A DNA stretch of 64,000 nucleotides, taken from contig OY756969.1 of the NCBI GenBank assembly GCA_963580455.1, forward strand, positions 21,052,760 to 21,116,759. Direction: 5' to 3'. The notes under the pieces were generated by a model that saw only the letters and a list, made by a program, of their open reading frames with translations, was not told the origin of the DNA and ran no database searches. Source of the stretch: Euonymus europaeus (Eukaryota; Streptophyta; Magnoliopsida; Celastrales; Celastraceae). The position numbers and the translations under genes are program-made. Of this stretch, positions 23,650-36,920 are shown in pieces; position 1 is the stretch's first letter; each line of letters begins with the position of its first letter.

Positions 23650-25260
23650 ATCCTAGATCTGTTGGTGGGTTCTAGCAACTATCAGTTAATGTCAATATGA
23701 ATTTGATGCCAAAAATTTGTTGTGTTGAGGGCATTGAGCAAGCATCTGTTGACAATTATTTTGATGCTGAAGAAAAAGAACACATTGAAACTAGTAATAG
23801 TGAAAAAGATGATGATGTGGATTATGTATCCATAGAGGGTAATAGTAGCCTATTGGAGCAGTAAATGCTCCAAGATGGTAGCATAATATCACCAATTCCA
23901 AAATTTTGAGATGTTAGTATGGTGGATGATGCTACATGTAGGGATTGAGAATTATACCATGATGCTCGAGATGCCGACCTAAGAGTGAAACAGTTGTTCC
24001 AGAGCAAGAAAGAACTATATGTTGTGAAGTCATGCCACCTGTAGAACAACTATCAGTACAAAATTGAAAATTCAAGCTCCAGTGCAATGCAATTGAGTTG
24101 TATGAAGCACAAAACTTGCGTTTGTTATTTGTGAGCAATGTTAAAGGAGAGAATGCAAATGTGGATTATTACTATGATTAGAGGACCGCATACTTGCACA
24201 AACTTTTCTTTGCAACAAGGTCATAGGTAATTAGACGCGGAGTAGCTAGCACACAAGGTTCAAGCTATGAGACGGGTGATTTAAAGATGAATGTGGCAAC
24301 CATTCGAGCTTTTGCTAGCTCGCAGTTAATGTATTCAGCTTCATACTTTAAAGCTTGGAGGGCGAAACAATAAATCACGGAAAAATTGCTTGGTACATTT
24401 GAGGATTCATATAGTGTGTTGCATAGATTCTTTGAGACTTTGAAGGTAAAAAATTGCACAAAGAGGTGATTAATTGGACGGCTACATTTGGTCGTGTATT
24501 GTAGAAATGCAGGGCTTCCATTGAAGGATTTTAGCATTGCCGCCTTTTGATTAATGTGGACGACACATGCATCTTTATGGCAAGTACAATGAAAAGTTAT
24601 TAGTCGTTGTTGTATGTGATGCAAACAATGGCTTATTTCCTTTATGTTATGCTCTAGATGAGGCAGAGAGCAATTATAATTGGTAGAAATACATTGATCG
24701 ACTACACTACTATGTCAGAGATTATCATAGTGGAATGTGTCTTATTTGATAGTCATCTCAACATCAAATAAAACATGCGTGATAGGTGGCTGAAATCTCA
24801 TGCTTAACCATACTGTTCACACCACTTAGCCAACAACGTGATGGATAAATTCAACGTTGCTAAGGAACCATCAAAAGAGATGTTCAATGTTTAGATGTCA
24901 CAGATGAAATAGTTGAATGAAGAAACATGAAAATATTTCGAGGACATTGAAAATGACAAATGGGTACTATCATACAATGGTTGACATCATTACGGTATGA
25001 TGAACATGAATATGTCTGAAATATTCAATAGTGAGCTCAAGGGTGGTCGTTTCCTTTCAATTATTGCACTTGTCCAGCTGGCTTTTTATCATATGAATAA
25101 ATATTGTCACTCGAAGGATGGAAGCACAACAATATAGGGTGGAAGACCAAGACTAGCCACAAGTTTTAGCAAAAATCACACAGAAAATTCAGAAGTTCAA
25201 AATTCAATGAATACACTTGTTCCACCATGAACTACACATTTCAAGTGACTACCAAAGTAA
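23650..25260 (+). pseudogene. Decayed Mutator-like (MULE) transposase
   Basis: Translation in shifting frames gives recognisable MULE transposase pieces in the right order: ASYFKAWRAK (about 24325-24370), LLGTFEDSYSVLHRFFETLK, LINVDDT then HLYGKYNEKLLVVVVCDANN around the first catalytic Asp (about 24545-24640), a LANNVMDKFNVAKEPSKEMF-like segment, and NMSEIFNSELKGGRFLSIIA (about 25008-25070) ending near HMNKYCHSKDGS. Many stops and at least two frameshifts. No terminal repeats were found, so this is an old remnant. Confidence 0.85.
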
Positions 25261-26618
25261 GAAGAACGGAGCATAGAAATTACTTTGTCATTATTTAAAG
25301 AAAACTTAAATCTTTCATCCTCTCCTGTGACACTCCATCCTCTCCGGTGACTAATCCAATCACAACAAAGATGAATCAACCCAGTAGAATCAGTAGACTC
25401 AATTGCGACTTGAGGGCTTTTTCAAATGTAAAACTTATGAAGAATCAGATTAAGCGAGAGCTAGCTTTTTAGCTGAATCTAGGGCAAAGGATTTAGTTTC
25501 ATTTTACCAAATCCAGAAGATGAAGCTACTATGATTGAAAACATGAGATCCTCTCCTAACTAATTTTCGTTCGACTCAGTCAGATCAATTCCTTTTCATC
25601 CCCAACGAGCTTCACAGGTTTCAACTATCAACATGACTCCGTCCCAGGCTTGAAGAGCTAGGCAGTCAAATCAAGGAGTGAACAAAGCGAAATGCAATGT
25701 GAGATCTGGTTAGGTCAGTCGTGAATCGAAATTCAATCTTTTGGTGGGCAAGGTAAGAAGGCGAAATGATCAAATCCCAGCCATCAGTTTGAAATGATGA
25801 AAGGCAAGAAGCTCCATCCTTCCCTTCTATCCAAGACTCTTGAATCAGTCTCGTTTTACATTCCCTCCTCTCCGGATCATCGAGGAGGTCCGTCACTTCG
25901 ACGATGGTGATGAAGGGTCATTACCAAGAAGACACATTAATTTTAGCTTTTTTAAAACTCAAATATGAAATTATGACACATGTGATCATTTTATTGGTCA
26001 AAATCATGTCAACAATTACATGTCAACATACAAACAGTCAGGTCATCATTTTTTTGACAGAATAGGGCAAAAGGGTTAACATAACCCAAATCGGAAAGTT
26101 AGAGGACTTTTTTGGTCTGAAAAAAAGTAAAGCGGCCAAAATGACACAAAAACGTAAATTCAAGGGCTAATCCGATACTATGATACCCAAAATTATGGGG
26201 TACCGGTTGGACCTGCTCTACTATTTCAAGTTGACATATCATCAAAAGGACATATTACACTGGTTGGAGGAGGGAAAAAATTTACAAGATGAAAAGAGGG
26301 AAGTAGGGATAATTTACATAAATGTTTATTCTTTCTATATGCTTCGTTTTTAATATTTGTCACGACATTTCTACTCTGTAATTGAACAAAAGAATCGAAG
26401 CAGTGTACATGATTCCAGGATTGATGCCATGAAGGAGGATTTGATAAAGTTGATTTGCCGAACTCCGCACATTTGGCAATACCCGACTTTAAAGAGATCA
26501 ACGAGGCCCGGCTCAAGTGTTGGTAGCGGGCAGACTTCACGCTACGGGAGACATCAGAATCCAGGTACTGAAACAGGCGAACTTCAACTTGGTAGGATTG
26601 TGAGCACTGTTCGAATAA
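25261..26618. other. Intergenic / RLP4 3' flank
   Basis: No supported gene. The segment near 26060-26200 (AGGACTTTTTTGGTC, GCGGCCAAAATGACAC) resembles in style the text at 63500-63625 (GAGGGGTCATTTTGACC, ACCAAAACGATCC). These may be ends of one dispersed repeat family. The match is only approximate. Confidence 0.35.
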
Positions 26619-29600
26619 TCATGATAGTAAACTTGGTCCATTTTCAGAAGCAGTTTTAGCATGGCCATGACTATAATTCCTGGTTAGCTGGATATCATGT
26701 GACAGTTGGGTCCTCGCTTTTGCATATGGAGCACCTCTGGCTGTAGGACAAAGCAAGGCCGATAATAAATTATAATGTAAGAAAAAACTATTACTCGTTG
26801 AGCATACATTCCGATGGAAGACAAGAGAAATGTCAAGATGTTACCTACCTAAGGACCCTTAAAATAATAAAATTATCAAAGGCAAATCATTCTGTTGTCT
26901 AACTGGCTCAGATTATGATAGGTACCTGCAATCTGCTGTGTTCTGAGAATGTTCTGCCGCCTTTTCCAACAACAAATTGAGCAAATAACAATGAATAGGA
27001 ATGCCACAGAGGCCCCAAATGCGATGCCAACTTTTGCACCAAGAGAAAGGTGTGGTACACAAGTAGGAAGTCCCGGTATACCACAAACACCTGCATTATC
27101 AGTAAAACTGCACAAAATATCGTGGTAAGGATTGATTACAAAAGTGGCAAAAAATAATATGCAACAAGACGTTTAGCTAATTTTTTCAATGCCTGCAAGA
27201 TTCTCGAACAAACATCGATGAGAACATACTTGAAGCTAGCTCTATGTAAAAGTCTTGCCCCTAGTGTCGCCGAGACTCTTCCTGACAGAGAGTTTCCATT
27301 GAGATACCTGAACCATGCAATATATCTTTAAATCCTCATTTGTATATCCATATTTCCTTTAATCAGCTGTTCAAAGGACTTACAGTCTTTTTAATGATGT
27401 CAACTGCCCAAGGCTTTCAGGAATTGATCCATTAAATAAATTATAAGAGAGGTCCCTGTCAAGCAGCATGCATTAGTGATACAGAGCGATAGACATCATG
27501 GCTGTTCCTTTGTCAATTTTCTTTCAAATAAAGACTATTAAAAGACTTTAAATATACGATAAGTGAAACTTCATCAACCGCGAAGCACATGAGCCAACAA
27601 CATTTTTATTCCTAATAACTATAAGCAACTGAAACAGCAATTCAACTTTGAACTTCAAGTTTTTCGTAATTAGGGGGTATGACCATTCTTCACTCCTTCC
27701 TTGTGCAGTTGTGCAAAACAATTTTTATTTTGAAATCCTGAAGCCATGATGACATTACTACTTTAACGACTAACGAGTAAATAACATTTTTGGTCAATGA
27801 AAGATGGATACTTTCACAACTCATACAAATTGGTCTGCCAAAGTGTGAAAATCATTCATCTTCGGTGACAAAAAGTGTTATATACACTCCTACACGAACC
27901 TTCTATTCATAATACTTAGTTGTAGAAAGTAGACTCCTTATTAGTTGTTCCTTCACATATTTACAAGTCCTCTAATAAAAAAAAAGGACAATTACTCTCA
28001 ATGTAATTAAATTATTAAAATATATAGTTAATCACCGTACATTAAGTACATAACAAACATATATAAGTATGGATTGTGTACTCGTGGATGAAGGAGAAAA
28101 TTCAATTCAAGCATGGATGAGCTATAGCTATTAGGTTGGTAGAGAACAACTTTTACGTCAACAAACTAGTGGCATCCGGTTATTGCTGAAAAACATCCAA
28201 CAGATGCTTCAGAATCACTTCCCAAAAAGAATAATAACAATAAAAAGATGGTTCAGAATCACCATTTAAGTAAAGATGCAAATTACTACGCATCGTGCTT
28301 TATTATTAGAGGTCAGAAATACCGAGTATGTCCTAGAAAAGAAATATAAAATTGTAGAAAGCTTTATCACGAAAAGATATCAATCACAGAAACTCTATTG
28401 TGTTATAAAACCATCAAATTTAACATTATCTGAAAGAAGAGTGGCACTTACAGCACTTCTAAGCTAGCTATTGTCCCAAGAGAAGAAGGAATAGTCCCAT
28501 GAATGCTGTTTCCACTCAAGTTTCTGTAGAAACCCAAATCAAACAAATGCAGAGATGAGAACATTGGTTATTATAATTGATTTGAACTTACTATATGTCT
28601 AACTATTTTGTCGGCCAAAAGAAGAAAAGTTGGGACTTGGGAGAAAAAGTAATACAGGATTTTATCATGGTTAAATCAAATGGAAATGCATGTGTGATGC
28701 CACTAGATCAAATTTCATGTCAAAGCAAATCAACTAACACCTTGAAGCCTAAAATTCATAGTGAAGATGATTAAAAAAAAAAACTTACAAGCTCTGTAGG
28801 TGATGTAGGCTGGATATGTCATTCGGCAATAAACCTCTTAGACCTTGGTTGTCAAGACCCCTGACCATACAAAAACAAATGCAAAAATTATTCCACATAA
28901 CATATTTGTGCAACATATTACCAGTTTAAACTTCTAAAAGTAACTTTAAATGAGGTAAAAGATAAAGAAATTACAGTCCATCAATGAACCATTTGCTTCT
29001 GGTGCTGTCCAAATGGCAATCTACTCCACTCCATGGATGTTGTTGGGGAACACATGGATCACCATTCCATCCAAACCGAAGAGGAAGCGCCAGGACCGTC
29101 TTTAATGTCTGTAGAGCACTAACTAGAGGCGGGAGGGGAGCGGAGGGGGCAGAAGGATAAACAAACAAATACATTCAACAAAGGAAAAAATTCTCATGTC
29201 TATGAAGCCTCATTCTTGCATTTTGATCAATATAATATAGAAATATAAACATGGAGTACATGGTGTCACGTATACCTTCTTCTGGTAAAGTTTTGGACTC
29301 AGCTATGATAATTTCAAAGACCTCAATGGCATTGATAATGGCATGACCGCCCACTTTAGGGTGCAAATTTATCATCAAAGTCCTTCCATTAACAGCAACA
29401 GTCGTGTTTAACACAAGAGCAGTATAACGATCACCACTCATTTTGACAATGTCTACATCTTTAAATGCAGTCTCACCATTTATGATGATGTCAAAGACCC
29501 TTTGGCCTACATCAGTTACTGAAGCATCAATCTCAGCAAAGTGTAACCAAATTGAATAATTTCTGTTCGGATCCACATCCATTGTGTATGCTAAATCAGG

Positions 29601-31359
29601 TTCAGAATCAGTACTAACTAGGGCAGTCCGATAAAGAGCTTCTGGATAGAAGTTCGGTGCATTTGAAGCCTTTTTAATGCTACTCTCAGTAGACCTAGGA
29701 TGATCAGAATTCTGACCAAAACTAGTAACAGGATTCCAAAACCTATCTCCACCCCAGGGACCCCCATTATAATCCACGCCAAACTTTGGCTTTCCAGCAC
29801 CACTACTAAGTCTCATTGCTGTTCTAAGGATTGTACCTCTACCCCAATTGGGGCCAAAATTATACGCATTATTGTCAATTTGAAGAATCTCAATGGAAAG
29901 AATTGCTGGATCTCCATGGCCAGTACTATGGAAACAGATAGAGGCAGTGCCATCTGTAAGAAACACAAGAGCTTCAGTAAATACTTGGTCATCGTGGCTT
30001 GTCCAACCTGATTTTAATGAATAAATCTGGGTGCCTTCAACAGAGACATCAAACAGAGGTTCGTTGTCAAAATTAGGCCGTCCTACCAGTCCAAAAAAGA
30101 GCCTCACTGAGTAGTGCCCTTTTGGCACTCTCTTAATATTGTAACAATTTTCTGGCCCTCCAGACATAGGGAAATACCGAAGTGTCTTAAGTGGGGGGCT
30201 GATGTAACTTGGGAGTGTAGCATTAGTAAAAATCCCTCCTGTATAAGCAAAATCCTTGAACCAAAGAGTATTCGTTGGTGGAGTTTTTACATTTTCTCGA
30301 GCCCCACAACTTATTCGCATAACCCATGGTGCTGCAGCAAGAGAACAGAGCTTGTAAGGGCAGCCCAAATTAAGATTCATTAAAAAGAGACAAGATCTCA
30401 AGCTGGAAGATTCAGTCATTTTAACTTCTATTGTTTAAGCAGCAGACTGGGAACCAAAAATGTTTTAATTCACACACAAAAAAAGGCATCTTCTTACCAC
30501 CATGAATATAAGAAAGCATTCCAATTTCCAGCTTATTTTGTTCAATCAAAGAAGTAATAAGTTTTCACATAATGAAGACAGGCTTTCTACTAGCTTGACT
30601 CGGTTTATTGCAATGATAAGAGGTCAATATAACCATCATGTTCTACAAGCAATGGTTGAAAAAACTAGCAAAAATTATAAGCCGTCCTAGCATAGCTATA
30701 GTTCAAAAAATACGTTACTTTTTTCCAAGCTTCAGACGGTCAAAACTCATTTTCAACATACATTAGCATCTAGCAGCCAATTTAATTCCTGAGCCAAGAG
30801 AGACAAAACATGTCAAATATCTCTTCCGGATCTTTTAAATTCAAAACTTATTTCCTTTGTCGTTTCCTAGTTCGTCAATTCTCCCAGCTACCAAGTAGAT
30901 CTTTTAATCGTCACACCACTCTCATCTCGTCCAAATCCGACCAACTAAAAGCACTCATAAGGAAGCACACTCTTCACATCAATTATGTTCTCTTACTACA
31001 TGAACTCCATGATGACTAACGTTAATGAAAAATAGAACCTAGACAGAGCATCTAAAATCTAAGTAAATACAAGAATCGCTCCATCGACCAACAATTAAGA
31101 AAACAGTAGCTTCTGAAGACAACAGTCATTTAAAAAAACTGACACTCGTATTGGCAAGAATTAATCATTATCTATGCTAATTTCACTTCTGATAACCTAA
31201 TAAGTTCCTGAAACAAGTACAGATCAAATTCTGCAACAAAATTAAAAATAATCGAACAAAATGAGTAAAGACTAGAAGTGAGAGCTAACCAGGTCGAGCC
31301 GAAGACGAAGAGAAGGCCAAACACAAGATGAGAAGCCATGAGAGAAGAAGTATTTGCAT
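26619..31359 (-). CDS. RLP4: Malectin-like / LRR receptor-like protein RLP4
   Basis: Plasma-membrane receptor-like protein without a kinase. Exons: 31290-31359, 29276-30331, 28975-29122, 28789-28860, 28452-28523, 27384-27455, 27230-27307, 26926-27107 and 26619-26740. They total 1872 nt, 623 residues, fully in frame, close to Arabidopsis RLP4 as I recall it. Order: signal peptide (MQILLLSWLLILCLAF), a malectin-like domain (about 24-370; PWVMRISCGA, GHYSVRLFFGL, YSIWLHFAEI), an LRR cap with FGWNGDPCVPQQHPWSG, four LRRs of about 24 residues, three of them on exact 72-nt exons, the CGIPGLPTC cap, one membrane segment (about 545-567, GIAFGASVAFLFIVICSICC), then a basic tail ending ENGPSLLS. The uniform 72-nt exons are typical of plant LRR genes. 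The ligand is unknown. Confidence 0.96.
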
Positions 31360-32142
31360 TTTATCTCCGCTCGTCTCCTAGTCTTTCTAGATTCTTGTTT
31401 GTCTTCACATTCTATCTTTCAAAGCTTTTTCTTCGCTTTTCTTTAGAGAGAGAGAGTGAGTGAAGCCCTGCCTGCCTGAGAGTGTATGCTGTAAACAGTT
31501 GGATTTGAATTTTCTTCATTTTGCTGACTCGTAAAAGAGTGCAATTGTTATTGTGGTGGTGGGTGCATTGATTATGATGGACTCCTTTAATCTGACGGTG
31601 CATGTGGGTCATTATTCCATGATCACGATAAAAGTAAAGCATCAAATGTCTACATCAGAATAGTAACTGTAGCAACCGCCCTTTGGTTGAGTGTTTGATT
31701 GGGACCCACCCACAGAAGTGACGGTTATGATGTGAGGGGAGAATAGTGGGCACAGATGTTCGTCTAAAGCTCGCATTATTTTTATTATATATTTCGATTT
31801 TTGTTTTTGTTATGTTCACATGAAATTCTTTCATTTCGTAGAAGACAAAAAGCCACGAGACAAGGGGAGGAGAAGGAGGTAGATATATTTTCATGCAAGT
31901 TCACTCATGGAACTGGTGTGGGATTGTGCGCTGAGATTTAATCGACGGTTGAGGTCACTCGGTAATTTGATTTTGTTGACTTTTGACATTCTAGAGAGGC
32001 ACCACGGGAAGAAATGAATTGGTGCGCAATTATCGTGTAGCTTTTCTTGCGAGGAGAATTCATTCGATACACGGCCACATTATTTTGTTCTTTATGGTAA
32101 ACCACAGACGCATGAATATCTCCTTTTTAGGTGGATCGGATC
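31360..32142. promoter_or_regulatory. RLP4 promoter / 5' UTR region
   Basis: Upstream of the RLP4 start on the minus strand. A GA-rich tract near 31443-31462 reads as CT-rich in the gene direction, common in plant 5' UTRs. No clear TATA box was identified. The rest is non-coding. Confidence 0.45.
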
Positions 32143-32470
32143 GGGTAGGTCCAGTGCCCTAAAAATACAGGATTTCCGGTGCTCAACTTTGGTGTATCAA
32201 ATATTTTTAAAAATTTTGATTTTTTTTATTATAAATGTTTAGTATTTAACATGAAGAATTTAAGATATATATTTTTTCCGAAAAAAAAAATTAATCTTGT
32301 CGTGAAAAATGAATGAAAATTTTAAACCATCGGATATAAACTCGAAATATTCTATTTTAGTATCGTTAGATTCATCATACTAAAGACTTCACATTTATTA
32401 ATTTTTAAAAAAAATTAAAATATTTTGGTGCATTTAATAGGTCTAGGGATTTTCAACACTAGACCTACCC
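32143..32470. mobile_element. Degenerate MITE with GGGTAGGTC-type ends
   Basis: The left end GGGTAGGTCCAGTG faces the right end CACTAGACCTACCCC, its near complement. The interior is AT-rich with matching inner words (AAATATTTTTAAAAATTTT near 32200, AAAAAAAATTAAAATATTTT near 32407). There is no ORF. The target duplication is unclear. Just outside, a 26-bp word starting AGTAATTAAATTATAGG is duplicated in tandem (about 32481-32530). Confidence 0.6.
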
Positions 32471-33369
32471 CTTATCCCAAGTAATTAAATTATAGGGCAT
32501 TTGAAAGTAATTAAATTATAGGGCATTTGAGAGACTCCAAATAAAAATATGAGATTTTTATTTAGAGTAGTAAAATGGGCCTGTGGCCAATGGCCCCAGC
32601 ACTCCTCTATTACCAGGAGCATGGGCCTTGTTAAGCCCGACACAAAAAATTTACGTTGCTGTGTCCTGGATCCAGGCTCAAATGGGCTGGCGTGATAAAA
32701 AAAAAAATGTAATAGTAACTCCAAAAAAAGAAAAGGCTAGGTCAGACGTAGCTGACAGCCTGACATAATTATTAATTTGTGCAAAATAATTTCATGAGTC
32801 TCATGAATATATCGAGCCCAACTGGATACTAATAAGCCCATTAACGGCCCTGTTATATGAATTTCAAAGACCTAGCCACCTAGGCATCACACACACTTAG
32901 GCCTGCACACCGGGTCGGGTCCCGGGTTATCGGACCGGGTTTGACCCGACCCGGTCACTTTTTAAACACCATGGACCCGGTCCGATAACCCGGTTTTTAA
33001 TAACCGGGTTACCGGGTTCGGGTCAACCGGGTTACCGGGTAACCGGGTCGGGTTACCGGGTAACCCGGTTTTTGTATGTGTCAAAAACTCAGATTTGAAA
33101 AGCCCACATTTGGGTATTTGGCATTTTGGCTATTTGGCAATTGAATCAGTATTCAGCTAATCAGCTGTGACTCATGATTTTTATCTCAAAATTGATCTTG
33201 ATTATCTTTCCATTTCATTTCAAAGCAAATGACACTATGGCAGCTTGTGGTTGCACTTTGTAACTTGTAAGGACTTGAATCCTTGCCATGGGATTTTATT
33301 GCATGAATCCATGTGAAATTTCAAGCAGTAACTTACATGCACAATTGTAGGTTCAAAATCAAATCAGTT

Positions 33370-33880
33370 TCAAGCCATAAAAATTAAGAATTATATAAAC
33401 TTCCAACTTGAAGCCATACAACAAAAATCAATCTAAACATAACAAATAAAAATTATCCAAGATTTAAACTTTCAAGTTCCAAGCCATATAACAAAAATCA
33501 ATCCAAACATAACAAATAAAAATTATACAAGATTCCAACTTCCAAGGCATACAACAAAAATCAATCCAAACATAATAAATAAAAATTATCCAAGGTTCCA
33601 ACTTTCAAGTTCCAAGCCATACAACAAAAATCAATCCAAACATAACAAATAAAAATTATCCAAAGGTTCCAACTTCCAACTTCAAGCCATATAACACAAA
33701 TCAATCCAAACATAAAAAATAAGAATCATCCAAAGTTCCAATTTCAAGCCATAGAACACAAATCAAAACAAACATGACAAATAAAAATTATCCAAACTTC
33801 TAACTTCGAACTTTCAAGCCATACAACACAAATCAAACCAAACATAACAAATGAAAATTATCCAAAGTTCCAAATAAAAG
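33370..33880. repeat. Minisatellite inside the hAT element
   Basis: About eight tandem units of roughly 58-65 bp. Each contains AAGCCATACAACAAAAATC, CCAAACATAACAAATAAAAA and TTATCCAAG-TTCCAAC, with increasing divergence toward 33880. It lies between the subterminal CCCGG cluster and the transposase 3' end. Confidence 0.85.
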
Positions 33881-34119
33881 TTACAGTCCAAAGTTCCAAA
33901 CCAATATCCAAAATCAATAACGTCTACAAATTACAATACATAACTAAATATCATCTTCCAAGTTCCAATATATTCATTGAACATGGAACAACACTTCAAT
34001 AGCCACCTACAAAGATCAATAAATCAATAATAATCACAAGAGCAATTCCAATTAACAAATGACATATTGAAAACAAATAGTAAAAGACATACCCAATGAT
34101 CATCTCTCAAGATTTGACT

Positions 34120-36480
34120 TTAGCTAGCACCACCACCCATTTCTAATAATAAAAAATGAGACAATATGAATTTTGAAAGATCAATACAAGAGTTTACAAA
34201 AAAAATGAATACAAAAAATGAATAGGATTTATTAACAAACCTTCCTCAGCAATGATTTCCACTTCTTGAGCGGCATCGTCATCTAAGATCTCCTCATTGG
34301 CATCAATGGAAATGACATTTTTCAGCCAACTTTGTGTGCACAATAGAGCTTCTACGGTTCTTGGCAACAAAGAGCTACGACGATCCGTAATCACACGCCC
34401 ACCGGTGCTAAAAGCAGATTCTGAAGCCACAGTGGATGAGGGGATAGCAAATATATCACGTGCAATTGATGAAAGAATAGGAAATCTACCCTCCATCACT
34501 TGCCAGAACCTCAACAAATCAAAGTCTTCTGTTGGTGACTCAAGATCATCTGCCAAATACTTATCTATCTCCGATTTAGAGCTAGAAGTCACATATTCAG
34601 AACGACCACCGACTCTATCCCACAAACTTGGAGCAGATGACCTACCACCTCTATTATTTTTCTGTGATACTCGTGTTATTTGTGTACTTGATTGCGGGAA
34701 TTCTGTAACCGATTGATATTGATCGAATAATTCCTGCAATAATTTTGTTGTCGCCTCAAACAATTTTGCACTTGTAGTTTGATCAAAAGCTAGCTCTAAA
34801 CCCCGTTTGAAAATTTCAAATTTGCTCCTTGGATCAAGCACCAACGCAACATACACAAGCATATTCACCTTCTCAAGGTTCCCAAAATACTGATCATATT
34901 TCACTTGCATCTCCTTTGCCACCTCGGAAACCACTTTGCATGTACTGAACTCGGATTCTTTTAAATGATCGCGAATAAGTTGAAATAAAGAAAAGTACTC
35001 ATTGATAGTGACATAAGTAGTACCTGAAAGTTTTGTAGTAGAATCATAAACGCGAATAAGTTAAAACAAAGAAAAGTATTCATTGATAGTGACATAAGTA
35101 TTAAGTAGTACCTGAAAGTTTTGTAGTAGAATCATAAAATGGCTCCAAAAAAGGGATTAGCTTCCTAGCATCCGCCCAATCATTATAACTCGGAGCACCA
35201 ACAACCTTACTACTCAAAAAAGAGTTCCGATACGCACTATCTTCACCACTCAATCGATCAAACACTCGTTCGTACCTCACTGCAACCTCCAACATCAAAT
35301 AAGTGGAGTTCCAACGTGTCGGAACATCAAGACATACGGATTTAGTAACCTCAACATCAACATGTTTTGCACATTCCAAGAACTTGGAGAGTCTTTTTGG
35401 AGATGACCTCACATACTTCACTGCATTCCTAATTCTTTCCACTGCATCAACACATTGTTGTAAGCCATGTTTCACAATTAAATTCAATATATGCGCGAAG
35501 CACCTAACATGAAGATATTTCCCCTCAAACAAATTCTTAGACCCGTATTTCTTCATCCACTCAACTGCACCATCATTTGCTGAAGCATTATCAACTGTTA
35601 TGCACATAATCTTCTCAATCCCCCATTCTTTAGTGACTTTTTCTAGCTGCTTTCCAATGCCCTCACCTGTATGATCATCTACCATGCAGAAACTAATAAT
35701 CCGCTTGTGCAATTTCCAACCTTTGTCAATAAAGTGCGCTGTTACACACATATAGCTTGTATTGTTGGAAGAAGTCCACATATCAGTGGTGAGACTAACT
35801 CTCCCAACAGAACTTTTCAAAGCCACTTTCAATTTCATCTTATAGGCATTGTAAATCCTAAAAATATGCCTAGAAACTGTCATACGCGATGGCACAACAA
35901 ATCTTGGCTCCAAAGCCTTACAGAACTCTATGAATTTCTCACTTTGGACAATCATAAAAGGGAGTTCTTCACAAATTATCCACTCAATTAGCTTGTCTCG
36001 AACCAAATCTGCATCAAACTTGTGAAGCATCATCTCATTTGTGCCAGTAGCACCTTTACCATTATAAGATATGGTAAAGTTGTCCATAGGACCACCGGAT
36101 GCAGCTTGCAAGACTTTGCACTTTGAGATGTGCAATTTCAAGTTCTTTGTACCGTGCTTGTTAGGATCTGCCATGTACTTAGCACCACAATGGTTACATG
36201 CAGCTTCAGGTAGGTCTTTCCCATCTTTGTCTTTTAACCTCTTAAAATGATCCCATGCTTCTGAACGATCCTTTCTCTTCTTAGTAGTAGAAGCAACTGG
36301 AGATGTGATGGTTGTGTTCGTCACTCCGGTTGAGAGTGTGGGTATATTTCCTGCAGGTATAATCCCCTCTTCCGAGTTGGAACTCTCCACATCTTCGACT
36401 CTTTGAGCCTCTAGTGGTGGAAGTTGCTCCACTGGAGGTGGAGGAGGATGACCCACAGTTCTCCTTTTAGTTCTAGCCAT
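34120..36480 (-). CDS. hAT transposase (BED finger, hAT dimerisation domain)
   Basis: Spliced model: 35112-36480, 35023-34241, 34142-34120. It totals 2175 nt, 724 residues, no internal stop. The start MARTKRRTVG (36480) follows a TTTTAG acceptor-like site. An N-terminal BED zinc finger (about 75-125) has CNHCGAKY and HISKC. The catalytic core includes SLTTDMWTSSNNTSYMCVT, ITVDNASANDGAV and HVRCFAHILNLIV. The C-terminal dimerisation region has FAIPSSTVASESAFS and TDRRSSLLPRTVEALLC, then the tail MGGGAS. Length and domain order fit active hAT transposases. The first intron (35024-35111, 88 nt) is one copy of a tandem duplication. If it is not spliced, the frame stops at once. It could be autonomous, but expression is unknown. 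Confidence 0.88.
35024..35111 (-). other. Candidate duplication-born intron
   Basis: On the minus strand this 88-nt segment begins GTACTACTTAATAC and ends AAAACTTTCAG. It is a diverged tandem copy of the adjoining exon (35023 downward, GTACTACTTATG; and CTTTCAG at 35112-35118). Both copies carry the junction word TTTCAG/GTACT, so removing one copy as a GT-AG intron restores KLSGTTYVTINEYF without error. It is AT-rich, with a TTTTAAC branch-like word. An in-frame TAA at its start means only spliced RNA can code. Confidence 0.8.
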
Positions 36481-36589
36481 TGAAAAGTCTAAAACCAACA
36501 CAAATTATTATTAATAAGAGCAAAAAAATTTCCATTGGCTGAATAAGCCAAGATAGTCCCATATAAATATTAATGTTTGTTCAAGACAA

Positions 36590-36920
36590 ATCCATGCACA
36601 CGAACACTCCAAGGTAGGTCCAGTTATATAATATTAATAAGATGATCGAGTTTAACACATTAATTAAAACAGATTAGACAGACATAATCTTCAAATGAAT
36701 ATGCTATTCATAACACTCCTATGAAAAATCCATGCACATAAACACTCCAAGGCATCCAAATCCAATTATATAATAGTAATAAAATGATCGAGTTTAATCG
36801 CATCAATTAAAACTCCTATGACAAATCCATGCACATAAACACTCCAAGGCAGATCCAAATCCAATTATATAATAGTAATAAGATAATCGAGTTTAACACA
36901 TAAATTAAAGCAGATTAGAC
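36590..36920. repeat. Three-copy ~115-bp tandem block in the hAT 5' region
   Basis: Units contain AATCCATGCACA-AAACACTCC, AAGGCA-ATCCAAATCCAA, TTATATAATAGTAATAA-ATG and ATCGAGTTTAA. They lie upstream of the transposase start, probably in a 5' UTR intron or promoter. Confidence 0.75.
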
